Source: SHLQ01 sp033344795 (GTDB lineage: Bacteria > Actinomycetota > Acidimicrobiia > Acidimicrobiales > SHLQ01). Taken from it: a DNA stretch of 64,000 nucleotides. The DNA lies in contig JAWPMS010000001.1 of the NCBI GenBank assembly GCA_033344795.1, positions 2,976,001-3,040,000 of the forward strand, in the 5' to 3' direction. Shown piece after piece: positions 42,448 through 52,182 of the stretch. Every line of letters begins with the position of its first letter. Within the stretch, counting starts at the first letter, position 1. The position numbers and the translations under genes are program-made. The notes under the pieces are model-generated. The model saw only the letters and a list, made by a program, of their open reading frames with translations, was not told the DNA's origin and ran no database searches.

Positions 42448-43760
42448 GCATCGGCACGATACTCGGTCTACTGGCGGTCGCCCTGTTGGTGCTCGCGAAC
42501 GCCTTTTTCGTCGCCTCGGAGTTCGGCCTCGTCGCCGTCGACCGCAGTCGCGTGGATGAGGAGGCCGACAACGGTTCGGCAAGTGCGAGACGAGTGCAGC
42601 GGCTTCTCGAGTCGTTGTCCTTCTACCTGTCAGGAAGCCAGCTCGGCATCACCGCGTCTTCCCTGATTCTCGGCTTCATCGCAAAGTCGACAATTGCGAC
42701 ACAAATCGACCGTGTACTGGGATCAAGCGTCGGGGACGGAACGGTGACCGGACTGTCCGTGGTGCTGGCGGTCGGTCTGGCCACGGCATTCCAGATGGTT
42801 GTCGGCGAACTCGTCCCGAAGACGATCGCGATCGACCGGCCATATGAGATGTCGACCTGGCTGAGTCGAGCGACGCGCCTGTGGGGCATCGTCGCCAAAC
42901 CGATCATCGTGACCTTCGATGCCGCAGCGAATGCGGTGGTGCGATCGATCGGGATCGAACCAACCGACGAGCTCGATCAGGTTCGATCGCTCGATGAGAT
43001 CGGACGACTCATCGTGACGTCGGGGGAGGACGGCGTTCTCGACGACGAGGACGTCGCCCTGTTGACGCGAAGTATTCGCCTCGGCGAAAAGACGGCGGCA
43101 GACGCGCTCGTGCCGCGCGTCGAGGTCGTCGCTCTTGATCGGACCGCGACCGGTCAGGATCTTGTTGTCGCAGCGACCAACTCTGGTCTTTCACGGTTTC
43201 CGGTGTACGGCGAAGACTCCGACGACGTGATCGGCGTCGTGCACATCAAGGCTCTCTACGGCATTGCGCACGAGCGCCGGGCCACCACGCCGGTCGTCGA
43301 GCTGATGACCGACCCGGTCTTCATCCCTGAGTCCGTTGACTTGGACCACCTGCTCCAGGGCGTCCGCGAGTCACGAAACCACTTGGCGATCGTCATCGAT
43401 GAACATGGCGGTACGGCCGGGATCATCACGCTGGAGGACATCCTCGAGGAGATCGTCGGTGAGATCGACGACGAGTACGACGGCCCTTCACAGAGGATGA
43501 CCAGAATCGAGGAACGAGGGAGCTACATCGTCGCCGGATCGCTCCATCACGACGAGATTCGAGACGCCTGCGGTTTCCTGATTCCAGACGGGGAGTACGA
43601 AACGCTCGCGGGTTTCGTGCTCGACCAGCTCGGCGCGATCCCCGCGCCTGGAGCGCGGTTCACTCACGCTGGCTGGAAGGTCGAGGTTGTTGCGATGGAG
43701 CGCCGGCGAGTGGCTTCGGTGCGCTTGATGAGCCCCGACTCCGCGGTGGGCGCACGATGA
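42444..43760 (+). CDS. CNNM/CorC-type membrane protein (DUF21 and CBS domains), first of pair
   Basis: An HlyC/CorC-family protein: a DUF21 membrane domain of about 4 helices (residues 1-185), two CBS domains (about 205-330, including AIVIDEHGGTAGIITLEDIL) and a CorC_HlyC transporter-associated domain. Relatives are linked to Mg2+/Co2+ efflux. The first ATG/GTG/TTG choice (42486) would cut off half of helix 1. The in-frame CTG 42444, overlapping the TPK stop as CTGA and preceded by GGAGG, gives a complete first helix (LSIGTILGLLAVALLVLANA). I take CTG as the likely start. A second CNNM gene follows with an ATGA overlap. Confidence 0.88.
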   Translation: MSIGTILGLLAVALLVLANAFFVASEFGLVAVDRSRVDEEADNGSASARRVQRLLESLSFYLSGSQLGITASSLILGFIAKSTIATQIDRVLGSSVGDGTVTGLSVVLAVGLATAFQMVVGELVPKTIAIDRPYEMSTWLSRATRLWGIVAKPIIVTFDAAANAVVRSIGIEPTDELDQVRSLDEIGRLIVTSGEDGVLDDEDVALLTRSIRLGEKTAADALVPRVEVVALDRTATGQDLVVAATNSGLSRFPVYGEDSDDVIGVVHIKALYGIAHERRATTPVVELMTDPVFIPESVDLDHLLQGVRESRNHLAIVIDEHGGTAGIITLEDILEEIVGEIDDEYDGPSQRMTRIEERGSYIVAGSLHHDEIRDACGFLIPDGEYETLAGFVLDQLGAIPAPGARFTHAGWKVEVVAMERRRVASVRLMSPDSAVGAR

Positions 43761-44803
43761 GCACGACGATGGCGCTGATCTTGTCGGCGTTCCTGATCGT
43801 GATCAATGGCTTCTTTGTCGGTGTCGAGCTCGCGTTTGTTGCGAGTCGAGTGACAAAGCTCGAGTCGATGGCAGACAAAGGGGTCCGAGGCGCACGAATC
43901 GCCGCAGAGTCGGTCAGCAACATCACACAGCAGCTCTTCGCGGCGCAGCTTGGGATCACCATTTGTTCGATCCTTCTCGGCTTCATTGCCGAAGCGGCCG
44001 TCGCACACGTTCTCGAGTCCATCATCTCGTCGGTAATCGACCTTCCCGATGGGTTGCTGCACGGGATTGGTTTCGCGGTCGCGCTGCTCTTCGTCACGTT
44101 CATGCACACCGTGTTCGGTGAGATGGTTCCAAAGAACGTCGCGATCGCGCATCCGGAGACGTCGGCGCGCTTCATCGCACCAATTCATGCGGTTGCGGTG
44201 ACCGTCGGAAGTCCGATCATCTGGGTGCTCCGCCTGTTGGCTCGCCCGCTGCTTCGTCTTGCGGGGATCGATCCAGATGCGGGCCTCAACAAGGCGTCGA
44301 CTCCGGTCGAGCTTCTGCGAATGCTCGATGCTTCCAAAGAGAGCGGCCTCGTGGACGAGCAGGAACACGCGTTGCTCGTGGGAGCGCTCGATTTCGGCGA
44401 CACGAGAGTCCGATCGGTGATGATCGAGCTGCCAGACATCGTCTCGGTTCGTTCATCGGCGACGGTGAGCGACTTCGAGGCTCTCGTCGTTGAACACGGG
44501 CACAGCAGAATCCCCGTGTTGCGGGCAGACGGATCGGACTTTCGTGGCTTCGTGCACGCGAAGGACCTCGTGCGTCTGCCTCTCGGGGCCCAGGACGACC
44601 CCATTCCCCTCGAGCTGATCCGTCGTATGCCACGGGTGACCATCGATCAGACGGTCGAAGACCTCTTGCTGGTGATGCAACGAAACCGCCGCCACATGTC
44701 GCTCGTGGTCACGGGTGACGGCGATGTGGTCGGCCTGGCGACGCTCGAAGATGTGCTCGAGGAGCTCGTCGGCGAGATCTATGACGAGACCGATCAGGAC
44801 TGA
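43757..44803 (+). CDS. CNNM/CorC-type membrane protein (DUF21 and CBS domains), second of pair
   Basis: A 348-residue paralogue of the preceding gene. The DUF21 domain (STTMALILSAFLIVINGFFVGVELAFVASR onward, residues 3-190) is followed by a CBS pair (VDEQEHALLVGALDFGDTRV, HGHSRIPVLRADG, MSLVVTGDGDVVGLATLEDVLEELVGEI). It ends after the second CBS domain, lacking the C-terminal CorC_HlyC domain of the first protein. Adjacent pairs of a long and a short CNNM are common in actinobacteria and probably form heteromers. Confidence 0.9.
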   Translation: MSTTMALILSAFLIVINGFFVGVELAFVASRVTKLESMADKGVRGARIAAESVSNITQQLFAAQLGITICSILLGFIAEAAVAHVLESIISSVIDLPDGLLHGIGFAVALLFVTFMHTVFGEMVPKNVAIAHPETSARFIAPIHAVAVTVGSPIIWVLRLLARPLLRLAGIDPDAGLNKASTPVELLRMLDASKESGLVDEQEHALLVGALDFGDTRVRSVMIELPDIVSVRSSATVSDFEALVVEHGHSRIPVLRADGSDFRGFVHAKDLVRLPLGAQDDPIPLELIRRMPRVTIDQTVEDLLLVMQRNRRHMSLVVTGDGDVVGLATLEDVLEELVGEIYDETDQD

Positions 44804-45630
44804 GCGAGCAGCGACGAGGGGCCGGGTATGGTCAGGCCGAGCGCGCTGCTCACCGAACAGTCGAGACTCACGTCTTCGGGTCGTGGACCGAGCGTCGGGT
44901 CACGGGTTCGCCCCACGAGACCGGTCGGATCGAGTCCCAGGTGCGTTGCGAGGAGCCGTGCGAATTCGAGTCGATTGAGCCGCTCTTCGCCAGCGATGTG
45001 AAGAATGCCCGAGTGGTCGGACGTCGCAAGTGTGCAGATCGCTGCGGCCAACCGCTCAACTTCGACGGGTGAACGCCACTCGTCCGTGAAGAACGCGATG
45101 TCCTGCCCCTCGGCGGCCCGGCGAACCAGCGTCTCCTGAGGCGCTGATGGGTCCCCGTAGATGAGCGACGTCCTGATCACCAGAGCGTCTGGGTGAGCAC
45201 TTCGCACGAGAGACTCGCCGCGCGCTTTGGCTCGGCCGTAGTCACTGATCGGGGAGATCTGGTCGACCTCTCGATAGGGCCGTCCGAGCGTTCCGTCGAA
45301 CACGAGGTCAGTCGAGATGTGGATCAGGCGAACGCTGCTTGCATCTGAGGCGAGTGCGATGTTCTCCGCCCCCTCGGCACAGGTTTCTGCAACCTTCGCT
45401 CCGCTCTGGACGTAGGCAGCATTGACCGCGACATCGGGGCGAACAGTCTCCACCAGGGCCCGCACGTTGTCAGGATCGGTGATGTCGCACCGGCGCCAGT
45501 CAACGCGGTGTTGACCGTCGGGTGTTGTCGAATGGTGGGTTGCGACCACCTCCCACGACTTGCCCAGTGCCTCTTGACAGATGTGGGATCCGAGAAGACC
45601 GGTCCCGCCGAAAACGAGTAAGCGCGTCAC
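44794..45630 (-). CDS. RmlD-like sugar-nucleotide/NAD-dependent reductase
   Basis: A 278-residue SDR of the dTDP-4-dehydrorhamnose reductase group: GGTGLLGSHICQEAL, INAAY-like VNAAYVQSGAKVAETC, HISTDLVFDG, RPYREVDQISPISDYGRAKARGE (catalytic Tyr/Lys), and the RmlD-type substrate region FFTDEWRSPVEVERLA. No other dTDP-rhamnose genes are nearby, so the substrate is uncertain. The GTG start overlaps the fabI stop (GTGA). It is convergent with the CNNM pair by 10 nt. Confidence 0.82.
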   Translation of the reverse strand: MTRLLVFGGTGLLGSHICQEALGKSWEVVATHHSTTPDGQHRVDWRRCDITDPDNVRALVETVRPDVAVNAAYVQSGAKVAETCAEGAENIALASDASSVRLIHISTDLVFDGTLGRPYREVDQISPISDYGRAKARGESLVRSAHPDALVIRTSLIYGDPSAPQETLVRRAAEGQDIAFFTDEWRSPVEVERLAAAICTLATSDHSGILHIAGEERLNRLEFARLLATHLGLDPTGLVGRTRDPTLGPRPEDVSLDCSVSSALGLTIPGPSSLLAQS

Positions 45631-46406
45631 GCACCCATCGCGTGGAAGCCGCCATCGACGTGGATCATCGATGCCGTGGTGGCGGGCAGCCAGTCGGACA
45701 AAAGCGCGACGGTCGATCGAGCAACCGCCGACGAATCTCGGACATCCCAGCCGAGCGGAGCCTTCTCATCCCACACATCTTCGAACTTGGCGAATGCGGG
45801 GATCGACTTGGCAGCGATCGTGCGGATCGGGCCCGCCGCGACGAGGTTGAATCGGATGTTGTCGGGGCCATGTGCCTTCGCGAGGTAGCGGTTCGTCGAC
45901 TCCAGCGCAGCTTTGGCCACACCCATCCAGTTGTAGGCCGGCCAGGCGACGGTGGCGTCGAAGTCGAGTCCGACGACAGATCCACCGTTGGTCATGAGTG
46001 GCGTGACGACTTCGGCAAGCGTCTTGTAGCTGTAGGTCGAGATTTCGAGGGCCACCTTCACGTCATCCCAGCTCGCTCCCATGAAGTCATCGCCAAGGCA
46101 CGACTCCGGAGCGAACCCGATTGCGTGGAGGGCACCATCGACGCGTCCCCAAGTTGATGCCAAATGATCGCGCAGCGCGGGAACGTGGTCCGGGTTGGTC
46201 ACATCGAACTCGAGCACCTCGGGCTCCACCTCGAGCTTTCGAGCAGTGCGGCTTGTCAGACTCAAACCTCGCCCGGCACCGGTCAGAATGATGTTGGCGC
46301 CTTCCGCCTGCGCGAGTTGAGCAACCCCGAACGCGAGTGACGCGTCGGTGAGTACGCCGGTGATCAGTACGTTTTTTCCTTCGAGTATTCCCACAGAAGC
46401 TCCCAT
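45627..46406 (-). CDS. fabI: Enoyl-[acyl-carrier-protein] reductase, InhA type
   Basis: NADH-dependent reductase of the last fatty-acid elongation step. The 259-residue protein resembles mycobacterial InhA closely: LEGKNVLITGVLTDASLAFG, ALHAIGFAPESCLG, SAYSYK-like STYSYKTLAEV, and PAYNWMGVAKAALESTNRY with the active-site Tyr and Lys, then NLVAAGPIRTIA and LLSDWLPATTASMIHVDGG. The ATG at 46406 fits the usual N-terminus. The RmlD-like gene follows with a GTGA overlap. Confidence 0.95.
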   Translation of the reverse strand: MGASVGILEGKNVLITGVLTDASLAFGVAQLAQAEGANIILTGAGRGLSLTSRTARKLEVEPEVLEFDVTNPDHVPALRDHLASTWGRVDGALHAIGFAPESCLGDDFMGASWDDVKVALEISTYSYKTLAEVVTPLMTNGGSVVGLDFDATVAWPAYNWMGVAKAALESTNRYLAKAHGPDNIRFNLVAAGPIRTIAAKSIPAFAKFEDVWDEKAPLGWDVRDSSAVARSTVALLSDWLPATTASMIHVDGGFHAMGA

Positions 46407-46515
46407 GTCGTTGCTGAACCATAGTGGGAACGCGCAAAAAGCTCGAAGTTGCGATGACGCGAAACTCCAGCCCGGTGGGCCGCGGGTTGGAGGTCGCACG
46501 AGTTATCGTCCGAGC

Positions 46516-47643
46516 ATGTCAGAGATGCGTCTGTTCGACACCGCGACTGGGATGATCCGCCCGTTCGATCCAGGTCCGATCGCGAAGATTTACATCTGCG
46601 GCATCACTCCCTACGACGCCACACACATGGGACACGCCGCGACCTACGTGACCTATGACGTACTGCATCGCCGCCTCCTCGACGCGGGGCACGAGGTGAG
46701 GATGGTGCGCAACATCACCGACATCGACAACGATCTCCTCGCTCGAGCGAAGCGCGATCGCACCAACTATCTCGATTTGGCCTTTGGGCAGAAGCGACAG
46801 TTCGACGACGACCTTCGCTCGCTCGGGAACCTGGAGCCCTGGAGTGAACCACGGGCGACTTCGGCGATCCCCGACATCCGTGGGTTGATCTCGACCATGC
46901 TGCAGAAGGGCTATGCGTATGAGAGCGATGGCTGGGTCTACTACCGCTACACCGCGTCGGACGGGTTTGGCTCCATTAGCGGATACAACCGGGTTGACAT
47001 GCGGGTGATCGGCAAGCTGCGTGGCGAAGATCCGGGCGACGAGCGCAAGCGCCATCCACTCGACACGGTTCTCTGGCAGACCTCTGCCGAAGGGGAGCCG
47101 GCGTGGGAGAGTCCATGGGGGCGCGGTCGCCCTGGTTGGCACATCGAGTGCACGGCGCTCGCCATTCGAGAGCTGGGAGCCATCGACCTCCATGGAGGGG
47201 GTTGTGATCTCGTGTATCCCCACCATGAGTTCAGCGGCGCACAGCTCGACTCGGCGGGTATTGAACCCGTCGGGCACTGGATGCATCAGGCCTGCGTGCA
47301 TCTCCATGGCGAACCCATGAGCAAATCGACCGGAAATCTGATCTTCGTCAAGGACCTGCTCGCAGAGGTCGACCCGAAGGTCCTGCGGTTGGCCGTTCTC
47401 TCACAGCACTACCGAACGCCGGAGTGGTCTTGGACGGACTCGCTTCTGGAGGATGCCAAAATGAGATTGGCCAGCTGGAAGGCCTCTCGCGGCGCACCCG
47501 GAGGTATCGACGATGTTCGCGCAGCGCTCGACGATGACCTCGATGTCCCCACCGCACTCGCGGTACTCGATGCGGCCGCAGCATCGGGTGTCGACGTCTC
47601 CGCCGCCTCTGGACTGCTCGGCGTTCGGTTGCGTTCCCCCTGA
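46516..47643 (+). CDS. mshC: L-cysteine:glucosaminyl-inositol ligase MshC (mycothiol synthesis)
   Basis: ATP-dependent ligase, related to cysteinyl-tRNA synthetase, that joins cysteine to GlcN-Ins in mycothiol synthesis. The motifs point to MshC rather than CysS: YICGITPYDATHMGHAATYV at the HIGH site and WHIECTALAIRELGAIDLHGGGCDLVYPHHEF. The KMSKS-like loop is EPMSKSTGN. At 375 residues it has no tRNA-binding C-terminal domain. It starts 109 bp from the divergent fabI. Mycothiol production fits the redoxin at 54717. Confidence 0.87.
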   Translation: MSEMRLFDTATGMIRPFDPGPIAKIYICGITPYDATHMGHAATYVTYDVLHRRLLDAGHEVRMVRNITDIDNDLLARAKRDRTNYLDLAFGQKRQFDDDLRSLGNLEPWSEPRATSAIPDIRGLISTMLQKGYAYESDGWVYYRYTASDGFGSISGYNRVDMRVIGKLRGEDPGDERKRHPLDTVLWQTSAEGEPAWESPWGRGRPGWHIECTALAIRELGAIDLHGGGCDLVYPHHEFSGAQLDSAGIEPVGHWMHQACVHLHGEPMSKSTGNLIFVKDLLAEVDPKVLRLAVLSQHYRTPEWSWTDSLLEDAKMRLASWKASRGAPGGIDDVRAALDDDLDVPTALAVLDAAAASGVDVSAASGLLGVRLRSP

Positions 47644-47732
47644 GTTCTCGTGAGCTCCGGGCATCGCGGTACCGTGTGGCACGGGAGGTCGTCGTAGTGG
47701 CTTGGGCAGGTCAGGTTCGGGGCGGCTGAGAT

Positions 47733-50700
47733 ATGTCGTACGAGGACCCACTGCGGTTGTACAGCGCCCTGCTTGAGGGAATGCTCGAGGGGACCGAAGA
47801 GCTGTTTGCCGCGCAGGAGTTCCTTCATGCGCTCATTCAAACGATGGCGATACCGGTCTTCATCAAAGATCGATCTTCGGTCTTCATCGGATGCAACAAC
47901 GCGTTCGCCGAATATGCGGGCATGACCGTGAGCGAGGTCATCGGACGCACCGACGGTGACATGTTGTGGCACGATCTCTCCGGAGCGGACTACGTCGACT
48001 GGGATCGACGGGTGATGAGCTCGGGCGTCGAGTCCCTTGGGATAAGCGAACCAATCCAGCACGCCGACGGGTCAATTCGCTGGCTGGAGACCGACAAGTA
48101 TCCGGTCATTGCCAAAGATGGCCAAGTCGTCGGCCTTCTCGGAAGCTTCCGAGACGTCACCGACCGTGTCGAAGCCGAGATGGCATTGCAGCGACTGGTT
48201 GGCAGCCTCGACCAGCAAGTCGATCAAAAAACGCACGAGCTCGAGCAGACGAATGAGTCCCTTCGGGCGGAAATGCGTGAGCGAGAGCGACTGCAGATCG
48301 AAGAACGCGAACAACGGGAGAAACTCGAGGTCCTGAGCGACATTGCGGCCACACTTTCCTCGACGCTCGACGTCGATGCGGTGCTCGACAAAGTCGTCAC
48401 CGGGGTACAGCGGTTGTTGTTCGTGGACCTCATCAGTGTCGTCCTCGAGGACGACGAAGACCACGATTTCGCCGTTCGGCGTCTCGACGTGACGGATGGG
48501 TATGAGGTGCCTGAATCCATGGATTCAGATCGCGTGCTCGAGTGGCTGCTCGGCGACGATGGGCCCGGTGACCAGAATGGCGCCACTTGCGTGGTGCCCA
48601 CGGCGTATTGTTTCGGTCCCGCACGCTCGGCGATCGCCTCTGTGATGGTCGTTGGTGGTAGGCGCGTGGGATATCTGATGGTCGAGAGTCGCGCCGGTCA
48701 CCTCGAGTCGGGCTTCGCGATCGGGCGCCTCAGCGCCGTTGCCGGACAGGCTGCGGCGACCATGTCCACGATCCGACTCTCCGCCGATGAGGCTGGACGT
48801 GCCGCTCTGCAAGAGCGAGAGCGCCTCGCCAAGGACCTGCACGACACGGTGATCCAGGCGGTGTCGACGATCTCGCTGTTGTCATCGGCAGCGAGAAATC
48901 TGGTCGATCCGAACGATCCTGTCGCGGCACTCATCGAACGCATGCACGAGGCGTCCGTTGGATCGCAAGCGGAGATGCGCAGCCTGCTGTTCGAGATGCG
49001 CCCCGGCGAGTTGGCGAAGATGTCGCTTCGTGAGCTCATCGAGACGGCGATCGCGGTGTTCTCTGCGCGATCGCGCGTGAGCGTCGTCGCTGATCTCGAA
49101 GATGTGACGCTCGACGACACGAGTTCGATAGCCATGTACCGGATTGTGCAGGAGATCCTCAACAACGTCCTCAGGCACGCTCACGCGTCGTCGGTCACCG
49201 TCACGCTCACGGCAGATCCCATTGCGGTGCGCATCTGTGACGATGGAGTTGGGTTCGAAACGAACGTGGCAAGCGCTGGCCACCTCGGCGTGTCGATCAT
49301 GAGCGAACGGGCGTCTGCCATAGGGGCGCAGCTCACCATCTCTTCGGCACGCGGCAGTGGCACATGTGTCGACCTGTTGCTCGGCGCCGAGACGGCCACG
49401 AGCGAGGTAGCGCCGACGCCGACCGATTCGGCGAGCGACGTTCAGCTCTTTCAGCTGATGGATGGTTTGCCGGTAGAAGCGCAGCAGCATGCGCCGAAGG
49501 CAGAGACTGGCAAACGGCGGTCGCCGCTTCTTTGGCTCGCCGCTACGGTGCTTCTGGCGGCCCTGTGCGGAGTTGCATTTGGTGCCAGTCGCTCAGCCGC
49601 TCAGGCGGCGGATAGGGCTCAAGAAACAGTGGACAAGGCGCTCGTCCTCGAGAGTCGGGTCTCTGTCGTTCGGCCTCTCCTCGAGGAGTTGAACCTCGCA
49701 GTGCTCGAGCCCTTCGGTGTCGCGAGCGCTGAGGATCTCGCAGAAGCAAGGTCCCGGAGTGCCGAGGCCATTTCGTCGGCCAGTGCGGATCTCTCTCCGG
49801 CGACGGATCTCATTCCTGTCGCTGCCGAGGAGGCGGCGCACGTGCTCGGGATCTTGGAAGAGCTTGCGGAACCTCCCGCACTCGTGGGTCCGGACTACCT
49901 CTACGACGTCGCTGGGCGGACGCAATTCGATGGCGTGCCGCCGACCGAGCAGCCACCGACTGAGCTCGATTCGATCGCCGAAGCGATCTGGCTCGATCAA
50001 GCAGCGACGTTCATCCTGCACGAGTCGATCATCGCCAGGTATCCGTACCTGGAAGATCCTGCTCCGGGGACGGAGGACGCGGTTGGGTATCTCGAGCCGT
50101 CGGTCGAGTCGGTGTATGAGGAAGGAGGTTGGTTCGGTCCTGACGACGCACGACCTCTCTCGGATGGGTACATGGAGACGGAGGTCTCCTCTTTGCATCT
50201 GTCGGACACCCTCGACTCCATGAACGACGTACTCGCCCCGACGATGCTCGTCGCCGAAGACCAGTGGATTCGCTCTCTTGCCGACGATCCAAGCATCGAA
50301 CCACCCACCGACCTCCGAGAGGTCGTGGCTGCCGAAGCTGCCGCGGTGAGCGAGCTTCGCGGGCTCGCAGATACGCGCTTCAATGCCCTGGTGGAGGAAC
50401 GTCGGGACCGGGCTGACGCACAAAGCCGCGTCGCTTCGGGGCTGCTCTTGCTGGCGATCGCGGCATTGGTGCTCACGGTTCTTGCGGCCATCAGAACGGT
50501 GATGTTGCTCGTCGCAGCGTCGCGCCGTTTGGCCCATGCGGCTCGCACCGACCCGCTGACCGGCCTCGGCAATCGAAAGGTGCTCGATACGACGACGGTT
50601 GGACACCTCAACTCGTCGAACCTTCCGCACCATGTGGTCGTGACGATCGACATGGACAACTTCAAACTGGTCAACGATTCGTATGGTCACGGTTTCGGTG

Positions 50701-51047
50701 ACCACCTGTTGTGTCTCACCGCAGACGGTCTTGCCGAAATCGCGACGAGCGGCATCGCCGCCGAGGCGACGGCCGTGCGCCTAGGCGGCGACGAATTCCT
50801 GCTCTCATTCCATGATGCTGAACCCATCGATACCCAACGTGTGCGCGCCGGACTTGATCGGTTGCGGGAACGTCTTGTCAGCGCTGACGATGGTTCCCTC
50901 GTACATCCGGACTTCAGCTATGGACTGGCCGCGGCGACCGGGTCGGCCGACCTCGCGACGTTGATGAAGTCTTCAGATTTGGCGGCATATGAAGAGAAGG
51001 CGCAACGGCGCGCGAGCCAACGAATGACGGACCATCAGCCGAGTTAG
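47733..51047 (+). CDS. PAS-GAF histidine kinase fused to a membrane sensor and a GGDEF diguanylate cyclase
   Basis: A 1104-residue multidomain protein. The order is: PAS (about 30-145), coiled coil (150-200), GAF (200-355), HisKA_3 with ERERLAKDLHDTVIQAVS (phospho-acceptor His370), HATPase (430-560, YRIVQEILNNVLRHAHA, DDGVGFE), transmembrane helix (about 597-617), external helical domain (620-900), second transmembrane helix (902-925) and GGDEF (940-1095). The cyclase has FKLVNDSYGHGFGDHL and an intact GGDEF at 1018-1022, but no RxxD inhibitory site before it. No NarL-type response regulator gene is adjacent. It is convergent with an RTX gene by a 4-nt stop overlap. Confidence 0.9.
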   Translation: MSYEDPLRLYSALLEGMLEGTEELFAAQEFLHALIQTMAIPVFIKDRSSVFIGCNNAFAEYAGMTVSEVIGRTDGDMLWHDLSGADYVDWDRRVMSSGVESLGISEPIQHADGSIRWLETDKYPVIAKDGQVVGLLGSFRDVTDRVEAEMALQRLVGSLDQQVDQKTHELEQTNESLRAEMRERERLQIEEREQREKLEVLSDIAATLSSTLDVDAVLDKVVTGVQRLLFVDLISVVLEDDEDHDFAVRRLDVTDGYEVPESMDSDRVLEWLLGDDGPGDQNGATCVVPTAYCFGPARSAIASVMVVGGRRVGYLMVESRAGHLESGFAIGRLSAVAGQAAATMSTIRLSADEAGRAALQERERLAKDLHDTVIQAVSTISLLSSAARNLVDPNDPVAALIERMHEASVGSQAEMRSLLFEMRPGELAKMSLRELIETAIAVFSARSRVSVVADLEDVTLDDTSSIAMYRIVQEILNNVLRHAHASSVTVTLTADPIAVRICDDGVGFETNVASAGHLGVSIMSERASAIGAQLTISSARGSGTCVDLLLGAETATSEVAPTPTDSASDVQLFQLMDGLPVEAQQHAPKAETGKRRSPLLWLAATVLLAALCGVAFGASRSAAQAADRAQETVDKALVLESRVSVVRPLLEELNLAVLEPFGVASAEDLAEARSRSAEAISSASADLSPATDLIPVAAEEAAHVLGILEELAEPPALVGPDYLYDVAGRTQFDGVPPTEQPPTELDSIAEAIWLDQAATFILHESIIARYPYLEDPAPGTEDAVGYLEPSVESVYEEGGWFGPDDARPLSDGYMETEVSSLHLSDTLDSMNDVLAPTMLVAEDQWIRSLADDPSIEPPTDLREVVAAEAAAVSELRGLADTRFNALVEERRDRADAQSRVASGLLLLAIAALVLTVLAAIRTVMLLVAASRRLAHAARTDPLTGLGNRKVLDTTTVGHLNSSNLPHHVVVTIDMDNFKLVNDSYGHGFGDHLLCLTADGLAEIATSGIAAEATAVRLGGDEFLLSFHDAEPIDTQRVRAGLDRLRERLVSADDGSLVHPDFSYGLAAATGSADLATLMKSSDLAAYEEKAQRRASQRMTDHQPS

Positions 51048-52081
51048 TTCAGCACCGTGTTGATCTGTTCGCAGCCTGTGGTGCGATCGGATGGGTTGTT
51101 CACTGGAGTTGTGCCCGCGGAGATCACCACAAACTCTGGCCAGCATCGATCGGCCCCGTTGCCCCCGATGACCTGGTCGGCGCCGGCACCGCCACTCAGA
51201 AGGTCGTTGGATGTGTTTCCTTCGACGATGTCATTGCCCTGAAAACCATCGACGACGTCGAGACCTTGCTGGCCGCTGAGCCTGTCGTTGCCACCCTCGC
51301 CTCCGAGATAGTCATTGCCGGGCCCGCCCGTGATGATGTCGGCTCCACCTGGATGGAAGATGACGGTGCCACCCTCGTCGTACTGCTTGCCATCGTCGCC
51401 GAGAAGGAAGTCGTCGCCACCGCCGCCGATGATCCGGTCGTTGCCGAGGCCGCCGACGATGTCATCGGGGCCATCGCCGCCAAAGATGACGTCGTTGCCG
51501 AGGCCGCCGTCGATGGCGTCGGCGTAGGCCTGCCCGAGGATTCGGTCGTCGCCGGTCCCGCCAAACAACTCGTCTTTGCCGAAGCCACCAGCGATGAGAT
51601 CGTTGCCCGCACCGCCGTTCATCACGTCGATCGCGAAGCCGCCGCGCATGATGTCGTCCCCCGCACCGCCATTCAGCGTGTCCTGGTTCTGCTCGCCCCA
51701 GATTCGGTCGATGCCAGGGCCGCCGGTCAGCGTGTCTCCACCCCAGCCGCCGAACATGCGGTCGTCACCTTCGCCGCCAAAGACCACGTCCGCTCCACCA
51801 CCTGCACGGATGAAGTCATCGCCATCTCCGGCGATGATCTCGTCATCTCCGGCTCGGGAGCAGATCGTGTCGTTTCCACCGAAGGCTTCGATCCGGTTCG
51901 GTCCGTCGCCGCCGATGATGACATCGTCGCCCTCAGTTCCGCGAATCACGGCATCGTTGCTTTCGATGGTGGGGGCGAGTCCCCCGCAGGTTGTCTGTGC
52001 CCCGGCCGGTGCGACCGCGACCAAACTGGAGACGACAGCTACAACGGCTGCAGATGCGAACGATCGTGCGCTGAACTTCAT
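51044..52081 (-). CDS. Secreted RTX (haemolysin-type calcium-binding repeat) protein
   Basis: A 345-residue protein with a signal peptide (FASAAVVAVVSSLVAVAPAGAQ). From about residue 48 to 325 it is almost entirely GGxGxDxhx repeats (such as GGDGPNRIE, GGAGNDLIA, GGLGNDVIF), about 25-30 of them, which form calcium-loaded beta-rolls. No catalytic domain is present. The end, GGNGADRC followed by a Cys-containing tail (TTGCEQIN), resembles the end of the subtilase at 16743. Probably a surface or secreted structural protein. Confidence 0.9.
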   Translation of the reverse strand: MKFSARSFASAAVVAVVSSLVAVAPAGAQTTCGGLAPTIESNDAVIRGTEGDDVIIGGDGPNRIEAFGGNDTICSRAGDDEIIAGDGDDFIRAGGGADVVFGGEGDDRMFGGWGGDTLTGGPGIDRIWGEQNQDTLNGGAGDDIMRGGFAIDVMNGGAGNDLIAGGFGKDELFGGTGDDRILGQAYADAIDGGLGNDVIFGGDGPDDIVGGLGNDRIIGGGGDDFLLGDDGKQYDEGGTVIFHPGGADIITGGPGNDYLGGEGGNDRLSGQQGLDVVDGFQGNDIVEGNTSNDLLSGGAGADQVIGGNGADRCWPEFVVISAGTTPVNNPSDRTTGCEQINTVLN

Positions 52082-52182
52082 GAGTGGATTCCCTTTCGTG
52101 GACCGCGCGCCAGCGAGGCTAGTGGGGGTAGCGGATCCAACACCAATGGCTGTCTCGGCAAGACGGTAGTATTTCTTGACGT

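Noticed and set aside
46516..47643. Cysteinyl-tRNA synthetase (CysS)
   Set aside because: GITPYDATHMGHAATY and the short C-terminus are those of MshC. CysS has GPTVYD...GNAR and a tRNA-binding extension.
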